Of a stretch of DNA of 64,000 bases, positions 1-7,224 are shown one piece after another; position 1 is the first letter of the stretch, and each line of letters starts with the position of its first letter. Source of the DNA: Hymenobacter sp. PAMC 26628 (lineage in GTDB: Bacteria > Bacteroidota > Bacteroidia > Cytophagales > Hymenobacteraceae); contig NZ_CP014304.1 of NCBI RefSeq assembly GCF_001562275.1, positions 434,001 to 498,000 on the forward strand, in the 5' to 3' direction. The notes under the pieces are model-generated. The model saw only the letters and a list, made by a program, of their open reading frames with translations. It was not told where the DNA came from and did not search any database. The position numbers were made by a program, and so were the translations under genes.

Positions 1-2
1 AC

Positions 3-290
3 CGTTTGCAATTGAAATTCGCCCTCACCCGGCCCAAAATCGAGCCCGGGGCCCTGTACGCGCTGGCTTCGGACGAAATCTTCGTCAGCTACGGCCACAA
101 CGCGCCCGGCTTTTTCAACCAAAACCGCCTCTACGGCGGCCTGGGCTACCAGTTCACCAAGGCCCTGGCCGTGGAGGCCAGCTACCTCAACCAAGTGGTG
201 GCGCACGACGACAACATCGTGTACGAAGACAACCGCACGGTGCAGGTGAGCCTGGCCTTCAACCCCGATTTCCGTTCGGCCCACAAGTAG
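3..290 (+). CDS. C-terminal part of a DUF2490-type outer-membrane protein (5' end outside window)
   Basis: The reading frame is open from the first bases of the window and ends at a TAG at 288-290, so only the last ~95 residues are present. The visible part has alternating hydrophobic/polar strands, LYGGLGYQFTKALAVEASYL near the middle and VSLAFNPDF close to the end, the pattern of the last strands of small Bacteroidota outer-membrane barrels annotated DUF2490. No enzymatic role is known for that family. The start, signal peptide and promoter lie upstream of the window. Family assignment is by recognition of the C-terminal pattern only. Confidence 0.6.
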   Translation, partial: RLQLKFALTRPKIEPGALYALASDEIFVSYGHNAPGFFNQNRLYGGLGYQFTKALAVEASYLNQVVAHDDNIVYEDNRTVQVSLAFNPDFRSAHK

Positions 291-431
291 CGTGGGTGCT
301 GCGCGTTGGCGAGTGAACCGGTGACTGCGCAACTCGCGGGTTCGCAGCGTCCACGCTACAGGCAACTCGCTTGGGAACCAAAAAAAACCGACTTTTGCGG
401 CTTCATTTTTAGCGGCCGCCGGCTGCGCGTT

Positions 432-1379
432 ATGCCTGTTTCTACTTCCTCCGCGCCGTCAAAAGCGGCGTTGTTCACGGCTTTTGCCCTGGTTTACATC
501 ATCTGGGGCTCCACGTACTTGGGCATCCGGTTCGCCATCGAAAGCCTGCCGCCGCTGCTGATGGCGGGCACCCGCTACGCCCTGGCGGGGGCCCTGCTCT
601 ACGGCGCCATGCGGCTGCGCGGGGCCCCGGCGCCGTCGGGGGCCAGCTGGGGGCGGGCCCTGCTGATCGGTATTTGCCTGCTCACCTTCGGCAACGGCGG
701 CGTGACGCTGGGCGAGCAGTACATCCCGTCGGGGCTGGCGGCGCTGCTGGTGGCCACCGTGCCCATGCTGCTGGCGCTGCTGGGCTGGGCCAGCGGGGTG
801 TCGGCGCGGCCCACGCCGGTGGCGGCGCTCGGTTTGGGGCTGGGCCTGGCGGGCGTGTACTTGCTGGCGCGGGCCTCGGGCGGGAGTAGTGCCGTAGCGC
901 AGCCCGGCCACGAGGGCCTCGGCATGGCCTGCGTGCTGGTGGCGGCGCTGGTCTGGGCCATCGGCTCGCTGTACGGCAAGCGGCGGCCGGCGGCGGCCTC
1001 GCCCTTTGTGGCCGGCGGCATGCAAATGCTGTGCGGCGGCCTGGTGATGGTGGTGCTGGGCTTGGCCCGCGGCGAAGCCCAGCAGCTGCACCTGGCGGCG
1101 GTCAGCGCCAAGTCGTGGTGGGCGTATGCGTACCTGGTCACGTTCGGCTCGCTGGTGGCCTTCACGGCCTACGTGTGGCTGCTGCAAGCCGTGGCCCCGG
1201 CCCTGGCCGGCACCTACGCCTTCGTGAACCCGGTGGTGGCCGTGGGCCTGGGCTGGGCCTTCGGCGGCGAGCAGCTGAGCTGGCCGATGCTCGGCGGCGG
1301 GGCCCTGGTGGTGGTGGCCGTGGGCCTGTTGCTGCTGGGCAGCAGGGCCCCGGCGGTGGAAAAGGAATTGGGTGAGTAA
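432..1379 (+). CDS. EamA/DMT-superfamily permease
   Basis: A 315-residue protein with about ten hydrophobic helices arranged as two EamA repeats (roughly residues 8-145 and 165-300). The first helix carries the family's typical YIIWGSTYLGIRFAIESLPP pattern. Members are inner-membrane exporters or importers of amino acids and other small metabolites; the substrate cannot be read from the sequence. ATG at 432 is chosen because the upstream in-frame extension to 306 is polar and does not look like the family, and MPVSTSS directly precedes helix 1. It stands alone, with no co-directional partner close by. Confidence 0.85.
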   Translation: MPVSTSSAPSKAALFTAFALVYIIWGSTYLGIRFAIESLPPLLMAGTRYALAGALLYGAMRLRGAPAPSGASWGRALLIGICLLTFGNGGVTLGEQYIPSGLAALLVATVPMLLALLGWASGVSARPTPVAALGLGLGLAGVYLLARASGGSSAVAQPGHEGLGMACVLVAALVWAIGSLYGKRRPAAASPFVAGGMQMLCGGLVMVVLGLARGEAQQLHLAAVSAKSWWAYAYLVTFGSLVAFTAYVWLLQAVAPALAGTYAFVNPVVAVGLGWAFGGEQLSWPMLGGGALVVVAVGLLLLGSRAPAVEKELGE

Positions 1380-1504
1380 ACGCGAACTGCTGGAAATCAA
1401 GCCACTCCGTTAACCATTAGGTCATACCATTTCTGTTTAGCTAAATCAATTTTAACATTGAAAAGACAGTTTCCACCGTTATGCCAAAACGCAATTTCGT
1501 GGTG

Positions 1505-1957
1505 TCAGTCCATTTTATAAACTTCGTGGCTAAAGCAATTAACCCATACTTCTTTTTCGCCCTTTGCATTAAGTACGGCAACTAATTGGCGCTTGTATTT
1601 GGGTAGGTTAATGATGAAATCATCCGCTTTAAACTCACTTTGGGGTTGTGCCTTTCGCAGCTTTTGAAGCTCAACTGCTTGCGGTCGGTTGTATTCGTCA
1701 ATAGAGGCCCTGAGCAAGGTTTCAACCTGGGCCAATTCCGCTGGAGAAAGCGAAGCAGCTTTCACTTGCCCAGCGTTTTGGAAAATATATTGGTCCCGCT
1801 TCTCGTCATAAGGAAGAACTGCCACGCGGCTCGTGTCCACCACCGGCTGCGGCGCAACTGCTGGGGGCCCTAGTTTCGCTGCTGCTGGTGCTGCTTCGCG
1901 CGCCTGGCAGCTGGTCATCAGGGCGATGAGGGCGGCCAGGGTTCGGAGGAGGAGCAT
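1505..1957 (-). CDS. Small predicted lipoprotein of unknown function
   Basis: A 150-residue protein from ATG at 1957. The N-terminus MLLLRTLAALIALMTSCQA is a lipoprotein signal with a lipobox-like MTSC, so the mature protein should be lipid-anchored at Cys17. The rest is soluble, ends near KEVWVNCFSHEVYKMD and matches no family I recognise. The gene and its 3' flank (about 1390-1800) are visibly richer in A/T than the surroundings, with few GGGGCCC strings, which may indicate acquisition from outside or weak GC selection. A longer in-frame start at 1987 is possible but would put polar residues before the signal. Confidence 0.6.
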   Translation of the reverse strand: MLLLRTLAALIALMTSCQAREAAPAAAKLGPPAVAPQPVVDTSRVAVLPYDEKRDQYIFQNAGQVKAASLSPAELAQVETLLRASIDEYNRPQAVELQKLRKAQPQSEFKADDFIINLPKYKRQLVAVLNAKGEKEVWVNCFSHEVYKMD

Positions 1958-2156
1958 AGGGGCAGTTCGGGCGGTGCGTTGCGGCAAGGTAGTGCCGGTA
2001 GCCCGGGCCGGGGCCCCCGTGTGGGCCGCAGATAGTTACTACATGCGTTGCCAGCGCCTCGCCTGAAGCGCAGATTAGACGCGCTTTCCCAACAAACTGC
2101 TCCGGAAACTGTACCCTGTTCATCCAACAACACCCTTGTTACCCGTTCCAGCCCGC

Positions 2157-2801
2157 ATGCCTGCGCCCACCGAAATTGATAAAGCCCGCCTGTATTTATT
2201 GTACTTACTTAGCCCCTTCGCGCGGAAAGCGCAAGTAGTGGCAACGCCGCCGGTGCTGCGGGTTGTAATCATCCGGCACGGCGAAAAACTGGCTACTGGC
2301 GACAACCTCTCGTGCGCCGGCCTGAACCGGGCCCTGGCCCTGCCCGCCGTGCTCAATAAGCTGATGCCGACCCCGCCCGACTTTACCTACGTGCCGCTTA
2401 TCGGCACTGATGGCAAGGACACGACCAGCATCCGGATGCTGCAAACCGTGATGCCCTACGCGGTGCGCCACAACCTCACCATCAACAGCGACTTCGCCGC
2501 CGAAAATGCCAAGGGCCTCACCAAAATGCTGCGGCGCCACCGTGGCACGGTGCTGCTGATCTGGGAGCACGTCAACATCCTCAAAATCGCTAAAGAGCTG
2601 GGCATCAAAACCCCGCTGGCCTGGCCCGACGCCGATTTTGACAGCATCTGGACCATCAGCTTCAGCGGTGGGGGCCCCAAAGGCAAGGCTAAGTGTCCCA
2701 CGCTGGCGCGGAGCAAAGAGCACATCCGGCCGTCGGTTATCTGCCCGGATTACCGCGGCTTTCGAAGGCGCAAGGTGTTCAGAATCAAAAAAACTATTTG
2801 A
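2157..2801 (+). CDS. Histidine phosphatase superfamily protein
   Basis: A 214-residue protein with the signature VVIIRHGEK about 35 residues from the N-terminus, the phospho-accepting His motif (RHG) of the phosphoglycerate mutase-like branch. LIWEHVNILKIAKEL further on is where the second catalytic His is normally found. Substrate is unknown: the superfamily includes phosphoglycerate mutases, SixA-type phosphohistidine phosphatases and many uncharacterised phosphatases. ATG at 2157 is preferred over an in-frame TTG at 2136. The C-terminus is basic. A palindromic repeat (2813-2914) follows directly. Confidence 0.75.
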   Translation: MPAPTEIDKARLYLLYLLSPFARKAQVVATPPVLRVVIIRHGEKLATGDNLSCAGLNRALALPAVLNKLMPTPPDFTYVPLIGTDGKDTTSIRMLQTVMPYAVRHNLTINSDFAAENAKGLTKMLRRHRGTVLLIWEHVNILKIAKELGIKTPLAWPDADFDSIWTISFSGGGPKGKAKCPTLARSKEHIRPSVICPDYRGFRRRKVFRIKKTI

Positions 2802-2812
2802 ATTAATAAAAC

Positions 2813-2914
2813 GGCCATGCAGAGCGCAGCGAAGCATCTTTCCCGCGTAACTAATCCAATCGATTAAGATTACTGCCGCTAAAAAGATGCTTCGCTGCGC
2901 GCTGCATGACGGCC
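2813..2914. repeat. Dispersed palindromic element, copy 1
   Basis: An imperfect inverted repeat of about 100 bp. The left arm contains GCGCAGCGAAGCATCTTTCC, the right arm AAAAGATGCTTCGCTGCGCG, and the centre has CCAATCGATT. A related copy with the same layout and the same CCAATCGATT centre lies at 41118-41227. It sits between the convergent histidine phosphatase and TonB-dependent receptor genes. It could act as a transcription stop or be a MITE/REP-like element; no coding capacity. Confidence 0.8.
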
Positions 2915-2951
2915 TGATATTGCGCAATTTCTATTTGGGAGTAACGCCTGG

Positions 2952-5597
2952 CTACTGCACGCTGTACGTCACGGCCAGGTAGTAGAGGCCGCCCACGCTG
3001 GGGCCCCCGAGGTAGGTCACGTAGTAGTGGTTCAGCACGTTGCTGGCGCCGAGTTTGAAGCGCAGGTTGGGGGCGGGCACGGCGTAGGTGAGTTGCGCGT
3101 CGAGCGAGTGGTAGGCCGGCACGTCGCCGTTCACCAGGAAGGTTTGCGAGTAGTAGTGCTGCTGCCAGCGGAAGTTGAGGTCGAAGCCGAAGTTGCCGAC
3201 GGCTTTCTCGTTGCCCAGGCTCAGGTTGTAGGCCCAGCGCGGGGTGTTGAAGCCGTCTTCGAGGCCATCGCCGTTCTCGGTGCGGTCGAGGCGGGTGTAG
3301 GTGGTGTTGGCGCCCACGAGGTAGCCGCCGGCCACGTCGTAGCGCAGGCCCAGCGAGCCGCCGTAGTTGTACACCTGGCTCTGCGAGTTCGTCCAGAGGC
3401 GGTAGCGGGCCTGGCCGGTGCGGGCGTTGAGGGCCGTGGCGATGGTGTTCAGGTCGGTGCCGGTGTTCAGGGCTACGCCGGCGCTGGTTTGGGGCACGTA
3501 GGCCTCCACCTGGGCAATGAAGTCGCGGTACGAGTTGTAGTAGAAATCCACGTCGGCCTGCAGGCGGCCGCCGGGGCCCAGCGCGGCCTTGTAGCCCAGC
3601 TCGAGCGAGCGTATGTACTCGGGCTTGAGGTAGGTGTAGGGCGTTTTGACGAGCGTGCCCTGGTTGGCCAAAATGGCAGCAGCGCGCTTCTGAGCCGCGG
3701 TTTGGGCCGAGGTATTGGCGTTGATGTTGGCCGTCACGGCCGCGTTGAAGGCGTCGATGCTCGTGCGCAGGTAGCTGTTCTCAAACACGCCGTCCGACAT
3801 CACCCGCAGCCCGCCGATGCGCTTCACCTGGCCGCTGTTCACGTTGCTGAAGCCCTCGAACAAGCTCGGGAAGCGGTAGCCGCTTTGGTAGCTGAGGCGG
3901 AAGTTGTGGCGCTGCGTGGGCGAGTACACGGCCGTGAGCCGGGGGTTAAATTTGGCGTTGAAGTAGTCGTTTTTGTCAACCCGCAGCGTGGCCGTCAGGC
4001 GCAGCTTGTCGGCCAGCAAGTGGGCCCCGGCCTGCACGAAGCCGCCGGTTTTGCTGTACACCAGGTCGTCGGTCGGGGCGTGTTCCTTCTCCGGGTTGAT
4101 GAAGTAGTTGCCGTCGGGCACCACAATGTAGCTGCGGTGGTCGGCCCCGGCCAGCAGGTCGAGGCCCGCGGGCAGGGCCGTGCCGCCGCGCCGCAGGGCT
4201 TCGGCAATGTTCACCTGGGCCTCGGCGTGGGCCAGGTTGGCGCGCACGCGCAGGGCCGCGCCCACGTCCCAGTTGTTGATGTTCTCCAGGTCCTTCAGCT
4301 TCTGGGCGAAGGCGGCGGTGCCGGGCTGGTAGCGGCCGGCGTCGGCGGCGGTGCGGGCGGTGGCCAGGGCCTGGGCCACGGGCTGGCCGCCGGCGGTGGC
4401 CGTGTTCCAGGCATTGGTGAAGTCCTGGTTCCAGGTGGCGTCGGGCTTGTAGCTGCGGTCGATGTTCTCGGCCGCCGAGCGCAGGTTATAGCTCTGGCCC
4501 GTCGTCTCTTGCGTGAAGTAGGCGCGGGCCTGCACCACGGGGCCCGTGAGCTGCAAGGCGTGCTGCTGCAAGAGGTAGCCTTGCAGCCGGAAGCGGTTCG
4601 AGCGCTGGTACACGTTGTCGAAGCTGGCCACCCGGTAGGTGTAGCTCAGCTCCGATCCGGCGCCCAGCTTGCGGTGCACGGCCAGGTCGCCCTTCAGCGT
4701 GCGCAGGTCGTAGCTGGTCACGTCCTTTTCGTCGTAGCCGGTGCGGGCCACCGAGTAGCTTTTGCCGCCCAGCGTCAGGTTGGTGCGGTCCGACGACTCG
4801 TTGCCGTAGCGGTTCACCTGGTCCTGGGCCGGGTTTTGGGCCCCGAACAGGCCGGTGGTGGCGTTGCCGTTGGGGTTCAGCTCGGTCTGGTCGTTGGCCA
4901 CCCAGTCGTAGCCGCGCAGGTAGGTGCCGTTGATTTTGAAGGCCCACCGGTCCGACAGCGCCTTAGCAAACCGCACGCTGGTTTCGGAGTACGCCTTGGC
5001 CCCCACGTCGGGGTCGTTTACGTGGTTGACGCCCGTTTTCTGCAGCACGCTCAGCCCCTCGAAGCGGAACGGGTTGCGGGTGGCGAAGTTGGCCAGCCCG
5101 TTGATGGCGTTCAGCCCGTACAGGGCCGAGGCCGTACCCGGCACTACCTCCACCGATAAAATATCCAGGTCGCTGGGCCCCAGTACGTTGCCGATGGCAC
5201 CCCCAATGTGCGGCGCCTGGTTGTCGATGCCGTCCACGAGCTGGGCGAAGCGCACGTTGGTAGTGTTGGTGAAGCCCCGGGCGTTGATGACCTTGAAGCC
5301 CAGGCTGGGCGTAATTACCTGCACGCCCTTGAGGTACTCGATGGCGTCGAAGAACGACGGGGCCGGCGTGAGCCGCAGGGCCCGCGGGTTGATTTTCTCC
5401 ACCGTCACCGGCGACTGCAAGATGCTTTCCTCCACCCGTGAGGCGGCCACCACCACCTCGCCCAGGTCTACTTTTGAAGTGTCGCGCTGGGCGGCGCGGC
5501 GCGGGGCCCCCTGGGCGGTGGCGGCGTGTTGGAGAAGAAGTTCGAGGGCCACGGCCGCCGCCGCTGCACCCCGCAAAGAGCGTAATTTATGCGCCAT
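2952..5597 (-). CDS. TonB-dependent outer-membrane receptor, probably ModE-regulated
   Basis: An 881-residue receptor: signal peptide to about residue 28, a TonB-box-like VDLGEVVVAASR (43-54), plug domain about 60-175 (VDGIDNQAPHIGG, VVPGTASALYGLNAINGLAN) and a 22-strand-type barrel to the C-terminus, which ends in YSVQ rather than an aromatic residue. There is no N-terminal carboxypeptidase-like domain and no SusD partner, unlike glycan receptors. It would move a bound ligand through the outer membrane using TonB/ExbBD energy. A ModE-like operator lies 28 bp before the start and a ModE-type gene lies just upstream, so molybdate, tungstate or a chelate of them is the inferred substrate; the sequence of the barrel itself does not prove it. 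Confidence 0.93.
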   Translation of the reverse strand: MAHKLRSLRGAAAAAVALELLLQHAATAQGAPRRAAQRDTSKVDLGEVVVAASRVEESILQSPVTVEKINPRALRLTPAPSFFDAIEYLKGVQVITPSLGFKVINARGFTNTTNVRFAQLVDGIDNQAPHIGGAIGNVLGPSDLDILSVEVVPGTASALYGLNAINGLANFATRNPFRFEGLSVLQKTGVNHVNDPDVGAKAYSETSVRFAKALSDRWAFKINGTYLRGYDWVANDQTELNPNGNATTGLFGAQNPAQDQVNRYGNESSDRTNLTLGGKSYSVARTGYDEKDVTSYDLRTLKGDLAVHRKLGAGSELSYTYRVASFDNVYQRSNRFRLQGYLLQQHALQLTGPVVQARAYFTQETTGQSYNLRSAAENIDRSYKPDATWNQDFTNAWNTATAGGQPVAQALATARTAADAGRYQPGTAAFAQKLKDLENINNWDVGAALRVRANLAHAEAQVNIAEALRRGGTALPAGLDLLAGADHRSYIVVPDGNYFINPEKEHAPTDDLVYSKTGGFVQAGAHLLADKLRLTATLRVDKNDYFNAKFNPRLTAVYSPTQRHNFRLSYQSGYRFPSLFEGFSNVNSGQVKRIGGLRVMSDGVFENSYLRTSIDAFNAAVTANINANTSAQTAAQKRAAAILANQGTLVKTPYTYLKPEYIRSLELGYKAALGPGGRLQADVDFYYNSYRDFIAQVEAYVPQTSAGVALNTGTDLNTIATALNARTGQARYRLWTNSQSQVYNYGGSLGLRYDVAGGYLVGANTTYTRLDRTENGDGLEDGFNTPRWAYNLSLGNEKAVGNFGFDLNFRWQQHYYSQTFLVNGDVPAYHSLDAQLTYAVPAPNLRFKLGASNVLNHYYVTYLGGPSVGGLYYLAVTYSVQ

Positions 5598-5624
5598 GCG
5601 AATTGGTAAAGGCTAATCCCAAAA

Positions 5625-5648
5625 GGTTATATTTTCACAAACATAACG
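5625..5648 (-). promoter_or_regulatory. Putative ModE operator overlapping the receptor promoter
   Basis: Inverted repeat on the + strand: GGTTATATT (5625-5633), 6 bp, AACATAACG (5640-5648); the halves match 7 of 9 as inverted copies. As I recall it, the E. coli modA operator has halves CGTTATATT and TACATAACG with the same 6-bp spacing, so 16 of 18 half-site positions agree. On the minus strand the site contains TATGTTTG (5645-5638), a Bacteroidota -7 element, so a bound regulator would block transcription of the receptor. No good -33 TTG is seen at the usual spacing. Confidence 0.7.
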
Positions 5649-5785
5649 CTTGGTAGCAGCAAAGGTTTGGCCCCCGCGTTAGGGCCCCGGGCTTTCGTCC
5701 CCGTGGTTTTATGGCACAACGGCCGGCCGGCAGCCGGCAAATGCGGGCTGCCCGGGCTGCAAAGCGCGCCGCAGTCCGGGCAGTT

Positions 5786-6145
5786 TTATTCGGCCAAGCG
5801 GCGGGTTTCTTCGGCCAGGAAGGCGTGGAAGCGGGTTTGTACGGCCTGGAAGTCGGCCACAGCCTGGGCCCCGGCGGGAGTGAGCAGGGCCCCACCGCCG
5901 CTTTTGCCGCCGGTTTGGGTGGCCACCAGCGGCGCCAGGGCCTGGGTGTTCATGGAGTGCACCAGGTCCCAGGCACGCTTGTACGACATGCCCATGGCCG
6001 CCGCTGCCCGCGAAATGGAGCCCGTGGCCTGAATTTGGGCCAGCAATTCGAGCCGGCCAATGCCGAGGAACCGGTCGTGGGGCCCCTGCACCCACACGCG
6101 GCCTTCGAGGCGGTAGTCGGCGGGGGCGGGCAGCAGGTCTTTCAT
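5786..6145 (-). CDS. ModE-type winged-helix regulator without molybdate-binding domain
   Basis: A 119-residue protein covering only the DNA-binding half of ModE. The diagnostic strings are GSISRAAAAMGMSYKRAWD (42-60) and TGGKSGGGALLT (78-89), which match the N-terminal helix-turn-helix and wing of ModE/LysR-type molybdenum regulators. E. coli ModE is about 262 residues with two C-terminal Mop domains; these are missing here. It lies between an RsbQ-like hydrolase (90 bp upstream) and the receptor gene (188 bp downstream), all on the minus strand. It probably binds the operator at 5625-5648. How it senses metal without Mop domains is open. Confidence 0.85.
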   Translation of the reverse strand: MKDLLPAPADYRLEGRVWVQGPHDRFLGIGRLELLAQIQATGSISRAAAAMGMSYKRAWDLVHSMNTQALAPLVATQTGGKSGGGALLTPAGAQAVADFQAVQTRFHAFLAEETRRLAE

Positions 6146-6163
6146 AAGCGCAATTTTACGCAG

Positions 6164-6205
6164 AAACGCCGCCGACCGATTCGCACGAATCGGGCCGCGG
6201 CGTTT
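6164..6205 (-). terminator. Large hairpin between hydrolase and ModE-type genes
   Basis: Stem AAACGCCGC (6164-6172) with GCGGCGTTT (6197-6205), and an inner perfect 8-2-8 inverted repeat CCGATTCG-CA-CGAATCGG (6176-6193). It lies just after the stop of the minus-strand hydrolase gene and 19 bp before the ModE-type start. The T tract after the stem on the minus strand is short, so it may be a weak terminator or a regulatory structure for the regulator gene. Confidence 0.55.
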
Positions 6206-6235
6206 TGGCAGGTCCCATTTTTTGCCTGGGCGGCG

Positions 6236-7066
6236 CTACGCAGCCACGGCCTCGGCGTGCAGGAAGCGGTGTATCGCCGCCAGGGTTTCGGCGGGGGCCG
6301 TGAGGTGGGCGCAGTGACCGGGCGTGTCGATGATGCGCAACTGGCTGTTGGGCAGTTGCTCGTGGAGGTAGCGGCCCACGGCTAGGGGTGCAATCACGTC
6401 GTGCGCGCACTGCAATATCAGGGCTGGCGTAGTGAGGTACGGCAGGTCGAGGCGGTGGTCGGAGAGGAACGTGACGCGGGCAAAGTGCTGGGCCAGCGCG
6501 GGGTTGGTTTGGAAAAAGCTGTTAGTCATTTCCGTAATTAGCTCGGGCTGATCGCGGCCCATCATCACGGGGGCCATCGAGCCGACCCAGCTGTGATAGT
6601 TGTTGTCCATGGCCGCCAGCAGCTCGTCGATGTCGGTTTGGGCGAAGCCCCCGGCGTACCCATTAGTGTTGATGAAGCGCGGCGAGGGGGCCAGCAGCAC
6701 CAGCCGCGCAAACCGCCCCGGCTCCTTGATGGCCGCTAGCACCCCAATCATTGAGCTGACCGAGTGACCCACGAACACGACGTCGTGCAAATCCAGCGCG
6801 CGCAGCACGTCGAGCAGGTCGTCGGCGTGGCCTTGCAGCGAGCCGTGGCGCACCCGGTCGTAGGCGGCGCAATCCGACTGCCCGGCGCCCACCAGGTCGA
6901 GGCGCACCACTTGGTAGCGGTCCTCAAAAGCGGGGGCCACCAGCCGCCAGGTGCTTTGGTCGGCGCCTAGACCGTGCAGAAAAACAATGGCCGGGGCCTG
7001 CCCGCCCGCGCCGGTAACCGTAACATTACTGCGCTGCGCCGCCGGGGTGCGTGGGGTATTATTCAT
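6236..7066 (-). CDS. Alpha/beta hydrolase, RsbQ-like
   Basis: A 276-residue alpha/beta hydrolase. FLHGLGADQSTW (29-40) gives the oxyanion region, GHSVSS (100-105) the nucleophile Ser102, CAHDVIAP the acid Asp223 and PGHCAH the His251. The spacing and the GHSVSSMIG/LAPSPRFIN pattern match RsbQ and the related strigolactone-receptor-like hydrolases. In Bacillus RsbQ works with the phosphatase RsbP; no RsbP-like gene is in this window. Start ATG at 7066. A perfect 12-bp palindrome CACAAATTTGTG lies 30 bp upstream (7096-7107) and may be an operator. Confidence 0.85.
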   Translation of the reverse strand: MNNTPRTPAAQRSNVTVTGAGGQAPAIVFLHGLGADQSTWRLVAPAFEDRYQVVRLDLVGAGQSDCAAYDRVRHGSLQGHADDLLDVLRALDLHDVVFVGHSVSSMIGVLAAIKEPGRFARLVLLAPSPRFINTNGYAGGFAQTDIDELLAAMDNNYHSWVGSMAPVMMGRDQPELITEMTNSFFQTNPALAQHFARVTFLSDHRLDLPYLTTPALILQCAHDVIAPLAVGRYLHEQLPNSQLRIIDTPGHCAHLTAPAETLAAIHRFLHAEAVAA

Positions 7067-7224
7067 GATTTGTTTTAATCTGTAGAAAGGAATAACACAA
7101 ATTTGTGACGGGGAATGACGGGGCCAATGGGGACCGTTTGGCCCTTGGCTGAACGGCGTGTGCCAGCCGGCGAAAGCACGCTATTTCTCGGTGAATGTCG
7201 GCACCCCCACTCGACTTCGGCGCC

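Noticed and set aside
3027-5159. 710-residue open frame opposite the TonB-dependent receptor
   Set aside because: It is a shadow of the receptor gene. Its composition (runs of Val, Gly, Ala, His) is typical of antisense frames in high-GC DNA, and it has no domain or signal.
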